Positions 4,815-12,623 of a DNA stretch of 15,824 nt are shown here, piece by piece; within the stretch, counting starts at the first letter, position 1; every line of letters starts with the position of its first letter. The DNA is from Candidatus Falkowiibacteriota bacterium. Lineage in GTDB: Bacteria; Patescibacteriota; Patescibacteriia; JACRDY01. The notes beneath the pieces are model-generated. The model made no database searches. It had not been told where the DNA came from and saw only the letters and a list, made by a program, of their open reading frames with translations. The translations under genes and the position numbers were made by a program. The DNA is taken from contig JACRDY010000040.1 of NCBI GenBank assembly GCA_016218485.1, positions 1 to 15,824 on the forward strand. The letters run 5' to 3'.

Positions 4815-5672
4815 TCATTTAAACCATGCCGTTATTCCATCACTCCACACGACAACATCTCCATCCCGATCCGTCCGCCGCACCGTCGCCCCCATGTTCT
4901 GCAACCGGTTAATCACCCGCAGTGACGGATGGCCAAATTTATTATCTTGGCCGACTGAAATCAGCGCCAGCGCGGGCCTCACCGCCGCGAGGAAACCGTC
5001 TATGGAAGAGGTGCTGCTGCCGTGGTGGCCGACTTTTAATACCGAGGAATGCAAGTCGACGCCGGTACGTAAAAGCTGTGTCTCGCCAGTAGCCTCCAGA
5101 TCACCGACAAACAAAAACTTCACCTGATTATAGACGAGCTGAAAGACAATAGAGCCATTGTTGGGGTTATCCAGGGACTGACCTGACAAACCGCTGAATG
5201 GATAGAGGATACGGACAACCACCCCTGAACCAAACGGCCACTCTTGACCTTGCTCGGCAGTGACGGCGGGGATCTGCTGCTCGGCGATTAAACGTCTAAA
5301 CTCACCATAGGCGGCATTGCTATACGTTACATCAGTGAAGACTACGCGCTCCACGCGGTACCGCTCCAGCACCGGCACCAGACCCACCAGATGATCAGCG
5401 TGCGGGTGCGTCAGAACGACGAGTTCAATCGTCCGATCATAAAAAGGCAGGTATCTGCCTAAACAATCCAAGACCGACAAATCCGGCCCGCCGTCCACAA
5501 GGATATCATCATGTGTCGGAGTTTGGATAAGAATGGCGTCACCCTGGCCGATGTCGCAAGCAACCACGCGCAGCTGCCCACTGCCCCGCCACCACTGCGC
5601 GAGCGCGATAGCAATCAGTACCACTGCGGCGCCAAACGCCCCAATTAGTATTACCTTATACTTTTTTGACAT
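4815..5672 (-). CDS. ComEC C-terminal part: membrane-anchored metallo-beta-lactamase-fold protein
   Basis: This corresponds to the C-terminal metallo-beta-lactamase domain of ComEC/Rec2, here a separate 285-residue protein. A transmembrane anchor (about 7-26) precedes the fold. CDIGQGDAILIQT (39-51) and ILVDGG start the domain, THPHADHLVGL is the metal-binding HxHxDH motif, FVGDLEATGE and VLKVGHHGSSTSS carry later ligands, and SVGQDNKFGHPS is the usual ComEC ending. In ComEC this domain is thought to act outside the membrane on incoming DNA. The ATG at 5672 overlaps the upstream channel gene by 17 bp without a clear SD, so translation is probably coupled. All metal motifs are intact. A free-standing hydrolase is possible, but the context makes a split ComEC much more likely. 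Confidence 0.9.
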   Translation of the reverse strand: MSKKYKVILIGAFGAAVVLIAIALAQWWRGSGQLRVVACDIGQGDAILIQTPTHDDILVDGGPDLSVLDCLGRYLPFYDRTIELVVLTHPHADHLVGLVPVLERYRVERVVFTDVTYSNAAYGEFRRLIAEQQIPAVTAEQGQEWPFGSGVVVRILYPFSGLSGQSLDNPNNGSIVFQLVYNQVKFLFVGDLEATGETQLLRTGVDLHSSVLKVGHHGSSTSSIDGFLAAVRPALALISVGQDNKFGHPSLRVINRLQNMGATVRRTDRDGDVVVWSDGITAWFK

Positions 5673-6978
5673 ACATTTTTATCTTTGGCCACTGCCAGAC
5701 TATAGCCAGCGCTAGGTAACTCCCAACCAGCAATGGAGTGTTGAAATCAATACCGGTCAAAGCCGCGCCCGGCAAGCGGGACGCGAGCTGCGCCACCGAG
5801 ATAAAGTAAGTCAGCAGCAGCCACAAACACCACCACAGTGGCTGGCTCAGCGGCCAGTACAGCCAAGCGACAATCACCGCCAGCGCGCCACCGATCATAA
5901 TCGCCGTGGCTATAGGCAGCACCAGCAGGTTGGCCAAGAGCGAGACGATGGATACATTGCCAAAATTATAGAGAATCAACGGCAAGGTCATTAGTTGAGC
6001 CGACAACGTCGTGGCCACCATTTCCGTCAAATGGAGTTTATTCAGAATTGGCAGCAGACGATCAATACCCTGGCTAAGGCTCACTGACCATCTGACAATC
6101 CCGGCCACCGCCGCCACTGACAGCTGAAATCCGGCGTCATAGATCATCAGCGGGTTCAGCGCCAGCATCAGCGCGGTGGTCAGGGTCAATGTCCAGAGTG
6201 AAGTATTGAGTCGGCCCACCTGCATGGCCAGTAGCCCAATACCGCCCATCACCGCCGCGCGCAGCGCCGAAGCGGGCCAGCCAATCATGATCATAAACAG
6301 TGCCATCCCCACCACCACGCCATAGAAAGCGCGCCGGCGCGCCAAGCCAACCGCCAACAGGAGATAAAACAGAACATTGACGAGAATGGTAATGTTCATC
6401 CCGGAAATAGCCATGACGTGGCTCAACCCCGCCAGGGCAAAAGAACGTACCAAATCTGGCGGAATCTCTGCATCTTGCGCCACGAGCGTGGCTTTGAGTA
6501 CGGCCGACTGCGGCGCTGGCAGTCCTCGGTCAATCAGCGCCACCAGCCGGTCTCTGACTGCCAAAATGCTCTGCAGCCACAGACTGCCCTGCCCGCTGTC
6601 ACGTAGGCTGATCTTTGGCCGGTAGCACAGAGAATAAATTTTGTCTTTGGCCAAAAATTTGTCATAGGCAAAGCCGTCAAAGGCTTGAGGGGATTTTAAC
6701 CGGCAGCTGACCGCCACCAGGTCGCCGTAGTGATACTCCGGGTAACGGTCAACTGACAGGAGCACGCGCCCGGATAACTCTTGCCCAACGACGACCAGCC
6801 GCGCGTCAGCCAGACGATTGTCCACGGTGAGCACCAGCGCGGTAAATTGAATAGCCGCTTGATCATTATAAAAAGCCAGATCGGCCGGACTGAACGTCGG
6901 CCACCACCAAACATACCGCAGGCCGGCGACCGTCAGGAGGAGAATGAGAAAAAGCCTTCGGGCGAAAATGACTGACAT
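5656..6978 (-). CDS. comEC: ComEC/Rec2 competence channel (N-terminal and membrane parts)
   Basis: This is the inner-membrane channel for uptake of single-stranded DNA in natural transformation. Of the 440 residues, the first part holds two N-terminal hydrophobic segments and an OB-fold-like domain (about 40-130; YGDLVAVSCRLKSPQ, FDGFAYDKFLAKDKIYS). The competence domain follows, with the diagnostic LAGLSHVMAISGMNITIL, PASALRAAVMGGIGLLA, DAGFQLSVAAVAGI and QLMTLPLILYNFGNVSIVSLLANLLVLP regions (quoted in part) spread over about eight to ten membrane spans. The protein stops before the metallo-beta-lactamase domain, which is the next, overlapping gene. The ATG at 6978 has no good SD; an AT-rich -10-like CATAAT about 50 bp upstream is the best promoter guess. 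With its partner it suggests that this cell takes up DNA. Confidence 0.92.
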   Translation of the reverse strand: MSVIFARRLFLILLLTVAGLRYVWWWPTFSPADLAFYNDQAAIQFTALVLTVDNRLADARLVVVGQELSGRVLLSVDRYPEYHYGDLVAVSCRLKSPQAFDGFAYDKFLAKDKIYSLCYRPKISLRDSGQGSLWLQSILAVRDRLVALIDRGLPAPQSAVLKATLVAQDAEIPPDLVRSFALAGLSHVMAISGMNITILVNVLFYLLLAVGLARRRAFYGVVVGMALFMIMIGWPASALRAAVMGGIGLLAMQVGRLNTSLWTLTLTTALMLALNPLMIYDAGFQLSVAAVAGIVRWSVSLSQGIDRLLPILNKLHLTEMVATTLSAQLMTLPLILYNFGNVSIVSLLANLLVLPIATAIMIGGALAVIVAWLYWPLSQPLWWCLWLLLTYFISVAQLASRLPGAALTGIDFNTPLLVGSYLALAIVWQWPKIKMYVKKV

Positions 6979-7099
6979 ACTGACAGTCTATCAACCCAGA
7001 GGTAAACTCCGTCTAAAAAAATTATGAAAAATTGTTAAACTGAACTACCACCCCGATATTTCAGGACGGTTTTCATATATCCCTTCAAAGTTAGATAGA

Positions 7100-7475
7100 T
7101 TCAAAACTAACACAATCTAAGTCCGGCCATCGGCTCTGTAGGCTCAGGCCGAAGGGTGGAGGTCTGGGGGCGCCTGCCTGCGCGAAGCCGAAGTAAAGCC
7201 TCGGCTTCGCTTCAGCGAAGGCAGGAGGCGGGGGAAGTAGTGGGTGGGTCTCCCCCTGCCTGAGGGGGAGACGCCTCCGTTGCTGAGGTCCCTGCCCCGA
7301 TACTTCGGGGCAGAGCCGAAGCTTACGGAGGCGGTGGGGGTGGGAGCTGGTTACAGAAAGTAACGAGCCCCCGCGGAGGGGTACCACCGTATAGTGGAAC
7401 TAGATATAACGGTGGGGAGTGAGAGCAATCCGGTCCGATATTATTGTAGGGACAGGGCACTGCCCTGTCCGTACA
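7100..7475. repeat. intergenic cluster of GC-rich palindromes
   Basis: This 570-bp gap upstream of comEC holds no believable gene. It contains a chain of hairpins: 7182-7191/7201-7210 (perfect, inside a CCTGCC/GGCAGG outer stem); 7248-7257/7263-7272 (perfect 10 bp); 7272-7280/7325-7333 enclosing 7292-7300/7305-7313; 7350-7354/7360-7364; 7384-7390/7409-7415; and a near-perfect palindrome at 7445-7475 centred on GGACAGGGCA/TGCCCTGTCC. These look like dispersed REP-type repeats. The frame that crosses them (7091-7387) is low-complexity and not a gene. Confidence 0.65.
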
Positions 7476-7504
7476 AACCGTTAAAATAGGAAAATAAATA
7501 ACCT

Positions 7505-7534
7505 AAAAGGCTCCGCCAGTTGACGGAGCCTTTT
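7505..7534. terminator. Rho-independent terminator of the FN3 protein gene, bidirectional in form
   Basis: The arms AAAAGGCTCCG (7505-7515) and CGGAGCCTTTT (7524-7534) form an 11-bp stem with an 8-nt loop, about 17 bp beyond the stop codon at 7551. On both strands the stem is flanked by A and T runs, so it could stop transcription either way. Confidence 0.85.
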
Positions 7535-7550
7535 TCTCAAATTGACTATT

Positions 7551-8750
7551 TTACTTACCCAGAGCGTAACCAGCACCCCGGACTACTGACCAGTCAAGCG
7601 GTGAGGTCGGGTTCTTACCAAAGACACTCTTGAAGAACTTAATGCCGGATCGTTCGGTATTGAGGTCGCGGGTAAAGCGGATACGATACATCATAGTGTT
7701 CCACGCCAAGTCTTCGGCGTTATTCTTAAAGTTCGGCTTGTGTCCAACCATAGCCACGAACTTATTCAAGACCACACCCACTTGCGCCTGCTCTTTAGAC
7801 AAGTTGCGGTTAACCGGCTTCTGTCCATTGGTCATTCGTTCAACATCCGCCCAGTCAACATTAGCCCGACCAACGGTTTCCAAGTAATCACGCAGTACCG
7901 CCCGGCGCTCGCCGCTGCCCAATTTCTGGGTAGCAGTGGAAATGCCGTACGTCACAAAGTTAGTCATGGCTGTTTGCTGGGCAGCATCAGCTGAAACCTT
8001 AAATTCTTTGACATCATTCACGACTGATTTGGCGTTTGAGGTTTCCTTAACGGTATCGCGAGTAACCCCTAATGTACTGACTAATGTCGCAACATCTGTC
8101 GGAGAAGTCACCGTCGTACTCGGCGTGGTAGGCGTGGTGGTACCGCCAGTCGTACTGGTATCCCCAGCAATGGGCGGAGTGTAGGTAGAGCCAGCGCCGC
8201 CACCGCCACCGCCAGTACTGCTGCTGGTAGAACCCGGAGTCGCCGCGGCTAGACTGGAATCAAGACCGTGGTTAAATTGGCTATCAAACAGATAGGCGCG
8301 GAAGTAGTAGGTGGTACCTGCAGTCAAACTGGAAATCGTCGCGGAAGTAGTCGCTGAATCAGTAATCGTCGCGCCGAGCGTGCCGCTGGTCTTATTGGCC
8401 GTAGTGGAATCAGTTGAATAGTACACATAGTATCTATAGAAATATTGTAACGACGTACTGTCAGCCGCTCCACTGCCCGCCACCCAATTACAAGTTACTG
8501 AAGTTGAGCTGGCGCTAGAACAGGAGAACGTGGTTACCGCGCTCGGGATGGATGAACTGTAGTGGTACCCGAAGGTGAATGTATCGTAGCTATACCCGAA
8601 GCCATAGCCATCTGCCGTGGTCTCTTCAATAACTTCTGAAAAAACCATTGTTGAAGATAGTGTGGTCGCCAGGACGACGAGCGTGGCCATCACCAATCCC
8701 TTGATAATAAAATTTTCATTCCGGGAAAGTTTTGCAAAAAGTTTCGCCAT
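7551..8750 (-). CDS. exported FN3-domain surface protein
   Basis: Cell-surface or secreted protein, 399 residues. A hydrophobic signal peptide or anchor occupies about 14-37 after a basic start. A fibronectin type III domain follows (about 67-172), ending in the typical SLTAGTTYYFRAYLFDSQ strand region. Cys77 and Cys88 could form a disulfide. Residues 172-220 are a Gly/Ser/Thr/Pro linker with a run of six glycines. The C-terminal half (about 220-399) is helical and charged; the stretch from EDLAWNTMMYRIRF to PLDWSVVRGAGYA looks like a conserved end module that I associate from general knowledge with CPR surface proteins, but I cannot name it. The role, perhaps adhesion or attachment, is inferred. 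It has its own promoter and terminator, so it is monocistronic. Confidence 0.8.
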   Translation of the reverse strand: MAKLFAKLSRNENFIIKGLVMATLVVLATTLSSTMVFSEVIEETTADGYGFGYSYDTFTFGYHYSSSIPSAVTTFSCSSASSTSVTCNWVAGSGAADSTSLQYFYRYYVYYSTDSTTANKTSGTLGATITDSATTSATISSLTAGTTYYFRAYLFDSQFNHGLDSSLAAATPGSTSSSTGGGGGGAGSTYTPPIAGDTSTTGGTTTPTTPSTTVTSPTDVATLVSTLGVTRDTVKETSNAKSVVNDVKEFKVSADAAQQTAMTNFVTYGISTATQKLGSGERRAVLRDYLETVGRANVDWADVERMTNGQKPVNRNLSKEQAQVGVVLNKFVAMVGHKPNFKNNAEDLAWNTMMYRIRFTRDLNTERSGIKFFKSVFGKNPTSPLDWSVVRGAGYALGK

Positions 8751-8839
8751 ATCTTATCTTGTTACCTTTCTTTATCTTATTTTAACAAAAAATGTTGATA
8801 GAATAAGACAAAAGAGTCTATTAATTAATTGATACCTAA

Positions 8840-8868
8840 ATTATACCAAAATATAAAGTATTAGCCAA
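8840..8868 (-). promoter_or_regulatory. extended -10 promoter of the FN3 protein gene
   Basis: On the minus strand TTGGCT (8868-8863) and TGGTATAAT (extended -10; hexamer 8845-8840) have a 17-bp spacer. The start would be near 8833, giving a leader of about 80 nt that is A/T-rich and has only a distant GAAAGG. Confidence 0.75.
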
Positions 8869-8901
8869 TGCTACAGAGCTATTGACTTATCCACAATCTA
8901 A

Positions 8902-9834
8902 TTACCCCCTCAAAAACCGCTGCCGTAGCCTAGGGCGCACCCATTGCCAAACTGATTGCAGACCATAGGCAATAGTAGCTGCCAGCAAATTATAATAGAA
9001 ATATCCAGCATACAGCTCCGCATTCTCCAGATGTTCTTGAGCCACATGGACCCCCGTGGCCAAGAGAAATACCCCTGCCAAACCAACGAGCCAGGCCGGC
9101 GAATGGCCAAAAAAGGCGCTCAAAACAAATCCCAGCACCATCAACAAATACACCACCGGCAGTGGCCAAACAATAAAAACACTGACACACAGAGCCACCA
9201 CAATTACTTTTGTCCACGTTACCCATGATACGGCTACCACCCGACGCCAGATATCTACGAGCGCGCGCCAAAATTGCCTCACCACCTGAAGACCTGCCAT
9301 CCAGACGCTGCGGCCTAGGCGCGCCACCATCTGCGCGATCTGGATGACTAGTGATGCCAGCAATGTCCAGACCGAGTGGCCGAGCTGCGGCGCTCGCCGC
9401 AAGACCACTACGGTAAAAATATTAGCGATAGTATGACCAAACAGCGCTGCCCGCCGCGTGCCTACTAATGAAGCCTGTGCACTATATGCCCGAACTGCTT
9501 GCAGTGACCGACGACCCTCCGTCGCCACCCGATCCGCCCGGCCGACAAATGAACGGTAGATGCCGTCAAGGATATTAGCGCCGATCAACAGCCAGCCATA
9601 GAGAACAAAATTATAATTAATCAGATCATCCCGAGAGAGAGCGACAAACAAATAATTGATGAGCAAGAGAAACAGCCCCGCCATAAACCCCACTTTAGGG
9701 TCCCAGCCTAAAGACAGAGATAAGAGAATGTACACTAAGAGGAGGGCCAAGATCATATCCAGCTGTACATACCAAGCCATCACGATAATGATCACGCCCA
9801 AGAACGCTACCGCGATAATATTTTTAACAGGCAT
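8902..9834 (-). CDS. polytopic membrane protein with an internally repeated module, function unknown
   Basis: Integral membrane protein of about 310 residues; no family recognised. Counting from the TTG at 9840, hydrophobic spans lie at about 7-45, 50-70 and 78-95. A basic amphipathic middle follows (100-205, many Arg), then spans at about 210-245, 248-266 and 278-297. The first and last thirds look like copies of one module: G-x2-P, AG-x-FLL, Y-x4-Y-x2-LL at 46-86 and again at 245-286. A third copy appears near the N-terminus of the 1006-residue protein. I prefer the ATG at 9834 over the TTG at 9840, because a TATAAT lies 5 nt upstream of it, which would start the transcript at or beside the ATG (leaderless). 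There is no SD. It stands alone between the FN3 gene and a repeat element. Confidence 0.7.
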   Translation of the reverse strand: MPVKNIIAVAFLGVIIIVMAWYVQLDMILALLLVYILLSLSLGWDPKVGFMAGLFLLLINYLFVALSRDDLINYNFVLYGWLLIGANILDGIYRSFVGRADRVATEGRRSLQAVRAYSAQASLVGTRRAALFGHTIANIFTVVVLRRAPQLGHSVWTLLASLVIQIAQMVARLGRSVWMAGLQVVRQFWRALVDIWRRVVAVSWVTWTKVIVVALCVSVFIVWPLPVVYLLMVLGFVLSAFFGHSPAWLVGLAGVFLLATGVHVAQEHLENAELYAGYFYYNLLAATIAYGLQSVWQWVRPRLRQRFLRG

Positions 9835-9839
9835 AGACA

Positions 9840-9845
9840 ATTATA
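9840..9845 (-). promoter_or_regulatory. -10 box placed for a leaderless transcript
   Basis: TATAAT on the minus strand ends five bases before the ATG at 9834, so the usual start distance falls on or next to the A of the ATG. No convincing -35 hexamer is seen at 16-18 bp. The box lies just outside the MITE-like element that begins at 9861. Confidence 0.4.
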
Positions 9846-9860
9846 ATATAGATGAATTTA

Positions 9861-10167
9861 TTAAGACTACAAATGTACGAATACGGCAGAAATTGGAAAT
9901 TAGATATTGGCAATTGTCTGAAAATAACGTCTTCGTTAACCAGGGTTTTAAAACCCTGGTTCAAGACTCTGCTCATCCGTTAACCAGGGTTTTAAAACCC
10001 TGGTTCAAGACTCTGCTCATCCGTTAACCAGGGTTTTAAAACCCTGGTTAACTCAAACGCTGCTTTAGACAATTTCCAACCCGCCCCGCCCCGCCCCGCA
10101 TTGTGCGGGGTGCGGGGCGAGTATCTAATTTCCAATTTCTACCGTATTCGTAAATTCGTAGTCTTAA
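9861..10167. mobile_element. MITE-like element with long imperfect terminal inverted repeats
   Basis: The ends TTAAGACTAC (9861-9870) and GTAGTCTTAA (10158-10167) begin imperfect terminal inverted repeats of about 60 bp. They share ACGAATACGG and AGAAATTGGAAATTAGATA, and AATTGTCT near the inner end. TTAA at both tips could be part of the repeat or a target duplication. The right arm alone carries an extra GC-rich hairpin (about 10080-10122). The centre holds three identical palindromes in tandem. There is no transposase gene, so if mobile it would move in trans. Confidence 0.65.
9938..10049. repeat. three tandem copies of a 24-bp perfect palindrome, 44-bp period
   Basis: The palindrome (AACCAGGGTTTT and its mirror) occurs at 9938-9961, 9982-10005 and 10026-10049. 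The two 20-bp spacers are identical, so the unit is a 44-bp tandem repeat. The third copy extends to a 30-bp palindrome (10023-10052). The identical spacers rule out a CRISPR array. Confidence 0.95.
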
Positions 10168-10179
10168 GTACATTCGCGA

Positions 10180-11955
10180 TCAATGAATAGCCGCCGGACG
10201 CCAAGTGATATTCCGATAGAGAACAATATCCGGTGAACGGTAGACCTCTGCCAACCCTGCCGTTGTATCCAGTGAATCATAGGCCCAAAACGTTCCGCCG
10301 GTAGCCAAGATCACATACTTAAAATTCAACTGATTGAGCGTCTCTATCAACCGCTCTGACTTATCCTGGCGCAAAACAATATTCTCTTCAATCACCCGCG
10401 ACTCGGGTCGGGTGCTCTGGCTGTAGATCTGGCCAATTTCAATATTATCGCCGGCAATGACTGGCTGGTCAAAAAAGTCCTCAGCCGGATTGGCGATGAT
10501 CTTACCGCTAAAGGCGAACTCTAAATACTGGTGCCAGGGCAAGAAGAGGGTACGGAAGTCATCCGGGTCATCATTCAGAATGTTATTAACCTCATACCAG
10601 CCGGCCGGATACCACGACAGATAGAGCTGATTGCCAAAGGCGCTGAAGAGCGCCGGCGAGTACAGGAGCGGCAGAATAACGATCAGGAAAACAATGGACG
10701 GGTATACCTGCTTATTCTTTTTGATAAATGCGCTCTGCTTCAAGAGCACAATAATATTGTTAAACCCCAGAGCGCCGAGGTAGGCGTAGGCCAAAACAAT
10801 CAGGGCAATAAACTTCTGCGGCTCACGATACCCCCGCAGGTACAGAATGTGGCTATAGAGCCAACTCACCACGATGCGCGTATAGGGACTGGCAAACCCC
10901 ACCACAAACACCCAGGAAAATAAAGCGACAATAGTCAGGGTCAAGAGCAGCGGCGGACCGGTAGCCGGCTGATCATTGGGATATAATTTCCAGCGACGGC
11001 GAAGAAAGAGAGTACTGACAAGCCCCCACAGCACTAAGGCAAACAGCGCCAGGAACACCCAGAACCAGTACGGGATGACCTCTTTCTGCACCACATACTG
11101 CCGCTCGCGGTCGCCCCAGAATCCATACATCGCCGCCGTATTCCAGTAGACGCCGACATTCGCGTCAGACACGGTCGTGAAAACGTCAAAGTTCTGATCG
11201 CTAATCTGTGTCTTGACCCATGATACTAAACTGTTTTGACCAAAAAATGCGGGAATCAGCCAAAAACTATTGAGCAGCACAAAGACCACGGCCACGACCA
11301 CCGACCATAAGATCAGCCGAACAAACTGCGAGTCTCTACGGCAAGCGCTACGACCATCTCTCATGAGTAGTGTTATTTCGGTACACAACCAATAGACGGC
11401 GAAAAACAGCAGGACAAAAAAGATAGTCCGGAAATCAATCAGGGTAATCAGCACCAGCCAGCCAACCACGCGCAGCGCCGAACGTCGCGTCGGCGCGGAA
11501 AAAAAGTCAATGATGGCCCGTACGGCAAACGGGATCAGCGCGTAAGACAGGAGAATCAAAAGGTGACCGTACAGAAACCGCGAGTAAGTGAACGGATTAA
11601 AGATATAAAAAAACGCTGCGAAGTAGCGAGGCCACCGGCTCTCGGTCGGAATAAGCCGATACATACCCACGCCGCTCAAGAACGGCACCAGACAGAGCAT
11701 GATTTTCTGGACTATGGTTGAAGGGATAACCCAGTTGACCAGCCACATGAAGAAATGGAGAATGGTGTAGGGATCTATCTCGCGCGGGAAACGAATCTGC
11801 GGCACGAAGACCATGTCAATAGCAAAGACATAGCCCCCGCGGATCAACAACGGCCAAAAGATAAACAGCGAAACAATGGCGAATTCTAAATAGATCCGAC
11901 GGTCATCGGTCTGGAAAAATTGTTTTATTTTTAGGAAATTGCTTTTGATATGCAT
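10180..11955 (-). CDS. GT-C-like polytopic membrane protein (putative envelope glycosyltransferase)
   Basis: This is a 591-residue protein with about 12 membrane spans. After the first span come acidic residues in the external loop (GGYVFAIDMVFVP, about 40-52), as in GT-C glycosyltransferases, which use lipid-phosphate sugars. IFNPFTYSRFLYGHLLILLSYALIPF (start at about 118; quoted in part) strongly recalls the NP-x-x-Y-x-R-x-x-x-G-x-x-x-x-L-L-x-Y-A segment of AftD-type arabinofuranosyltransferases. The last 130 residues form a soluble domain (about 460-591) that probably faces outside. The donor and acceptor sugars cannot be read from the sequence. It is the last gene of a three-gene minus-strand operon, 14 bp after the methyltransferase. 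There is no SD before the ATG at 11955. A non-enzymatic YfhO-like membrane protein is an alternative. Confidence 0.65.
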   Translation of the reverse strand: MHIKSNFLKIKQFFQTDDRRIYLEFAIVSLFIFWPLLIRGGYVFAIDMVFVPQIRFPREIDPYTILHFFMWLVNWVIPSTIVQKIMLCLVPFLSGVGMYRLIPTESRWPRYFAAFFYIFNPFTYSRFLYGHLLILLSYALIPFAVRAIIDFFSAPTRRSALRVVGWLVLITLIDFRTIFFVLLFFAVYWLCTEITLLMRDGRSACRRDSQFVRLILWSVVVAVVFVLLNSFWLIPAFFGQNSLVSWVKTQISDQNFDVFTTVSDANVGVYWNTAAMYGFWGDRERQYVVQKEVIPYWFWVFLALFALVLWGLVSTLFLRRRWKLYPNDQPATGPPLLLTLTIVALFSWVFVVGFASPYTRIVVSWLYSHILYLRGYREPQKFIALIVLAYAYLGALGFNNIIVLLKQSAFIKKNKQVYPSIVFLIVILPLLYSPALFSAFGNQLYLSWYPAGWYEVNNILNDDPDDFRTLFLPWHQYLEFAFSGKIIANPAEDFFDQPVIAGDNIEIGQIYSQSTRPESRVIEENIVLRQDKSERLIETLNQLNFKYVILATGGTFWAYDSLDTTAGLAEVYRSPDIVLYRNITWRPAAIH

Positions 11956-11969
11956 AACCGTACCGCGTC

Positions 11970-12620
11970 TTATCGCTTATGAGCCTTCACAATAAACCGC
12001 CAGCCGAAACTCGGGAAAAGTTTCCCCAAGAGAAGGCTGGTAAAAAAGAACAGGTGCAAACCATCGGTAGTGACGGTATCAACCGCGAAACCATAATACT
12101 CCAGCAGGTCAACCAGGGATTTCTTAACAAAATACTTCACGTGCCCGACCGGCGGAAAATGGTTAACCTCCGCTTGGCTGGACACCTCAATGAACGGATT
12201 ACGACCAAAGAGCAGCATCAGCCGCCGGCCAAATGAAGCGAGGTTAGGCGTCGCGACGATCAAAAGGCCGCCCGGCTTGAGACAGCGGTGAATATTAGTC
12301 AAAAATCTATCAGTATCCACCATGTGTTCAATAATATCCCCAGCCACCACTCCGTCAAAAAAATCGGGCTGATACGGCCAGGAGTCTTTCTCTAAGTCTA
12401 TCGCTGACACCTTGATCCCCCGCCGCTCCGCTTCAGCCGCCGCGGCTGGCATAATCTCAATGCCATAGACTTCGTTATTATTGTTCATGATCCGTTCCGA
12501 GTCCCGACCATCATAGCAGCCGACATCCAAAACTTTTTTGCCGCTGCCGATCCAGTCTAGTATCATTGCGGTCTTGGCCGCGGAAAAACCTGGATCCATG
12601 CTGCTGTCTTCGTTGTACAT
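11970..12620 (-). CDS. class I SAM-dependent methyltransferase
   Basis: Cytoplasmic methyltransferase of 216 residues with the Rossmann-type fold. Motif I is KVLDVGCYDGRDSERI (29-44), binding SAM through the Gly-rich loop. YGIEI (about 52-56) gives the acidic ribose contact. DGVVAGDIIEHMVDTDRFL is motif IV, and LKPGGLLIVATPN is the usual post-motif strand. It belongs to the Methyltransf_11/23 group (UbiE/Coq3-like fold). The substrate is unknown. Its place between two GT-C-like membrane proteins, with only 3 bp after the upstream stop and 14 bp before the next gene, suggests methylation of a glycan or its lipid-linked precursor. There is no SD; expression probably depends on the shared operon transcript. 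Confidence 0.88.
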   Translation of the reverse strand: MYNEDSSMDPGFSAAKTAMILDWIGSGKKVLDVGCYDGRDSERIMNNNNEVYGIEIMPAAAAEAERRGIKVSAIDLEKDSWPYQPDFFDGVVAGDIIEHMVDTDRFLTNIHRCLKPGGLLIVATPNLASFGRRLMLLFGRNPFIEVSSQAEVNHFPPVGHVKYFVKKSLVDLLEYYGFAVDTVTTDGLHLFFFTSLLLGKLFPSFGWRFIVKAHKR

Positions 12621-12623
12621 ATA

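Noticed and set aside
7091..7387. 98-residue protein on the minus strand
   Set aside because: Pro/Leu/Arg-rich low-complexity translation of stacked GC-rich hairpins; no SD or domain. It is a chance frame.
7365..7390. T-box antiterminator-like GGTGGTACC on the minus strand
   Set aside because: Only the short core resembles a T-box; no Stem I, specifier loop or terminator is seen and the next gene is comEC.
9938..10049. CRISPR array
   Set aside because: Three regular palindromic repeats at 44-bp spacing look like one at first, but both spacers are identical and no cas gene is present. It is a tandem repeat.
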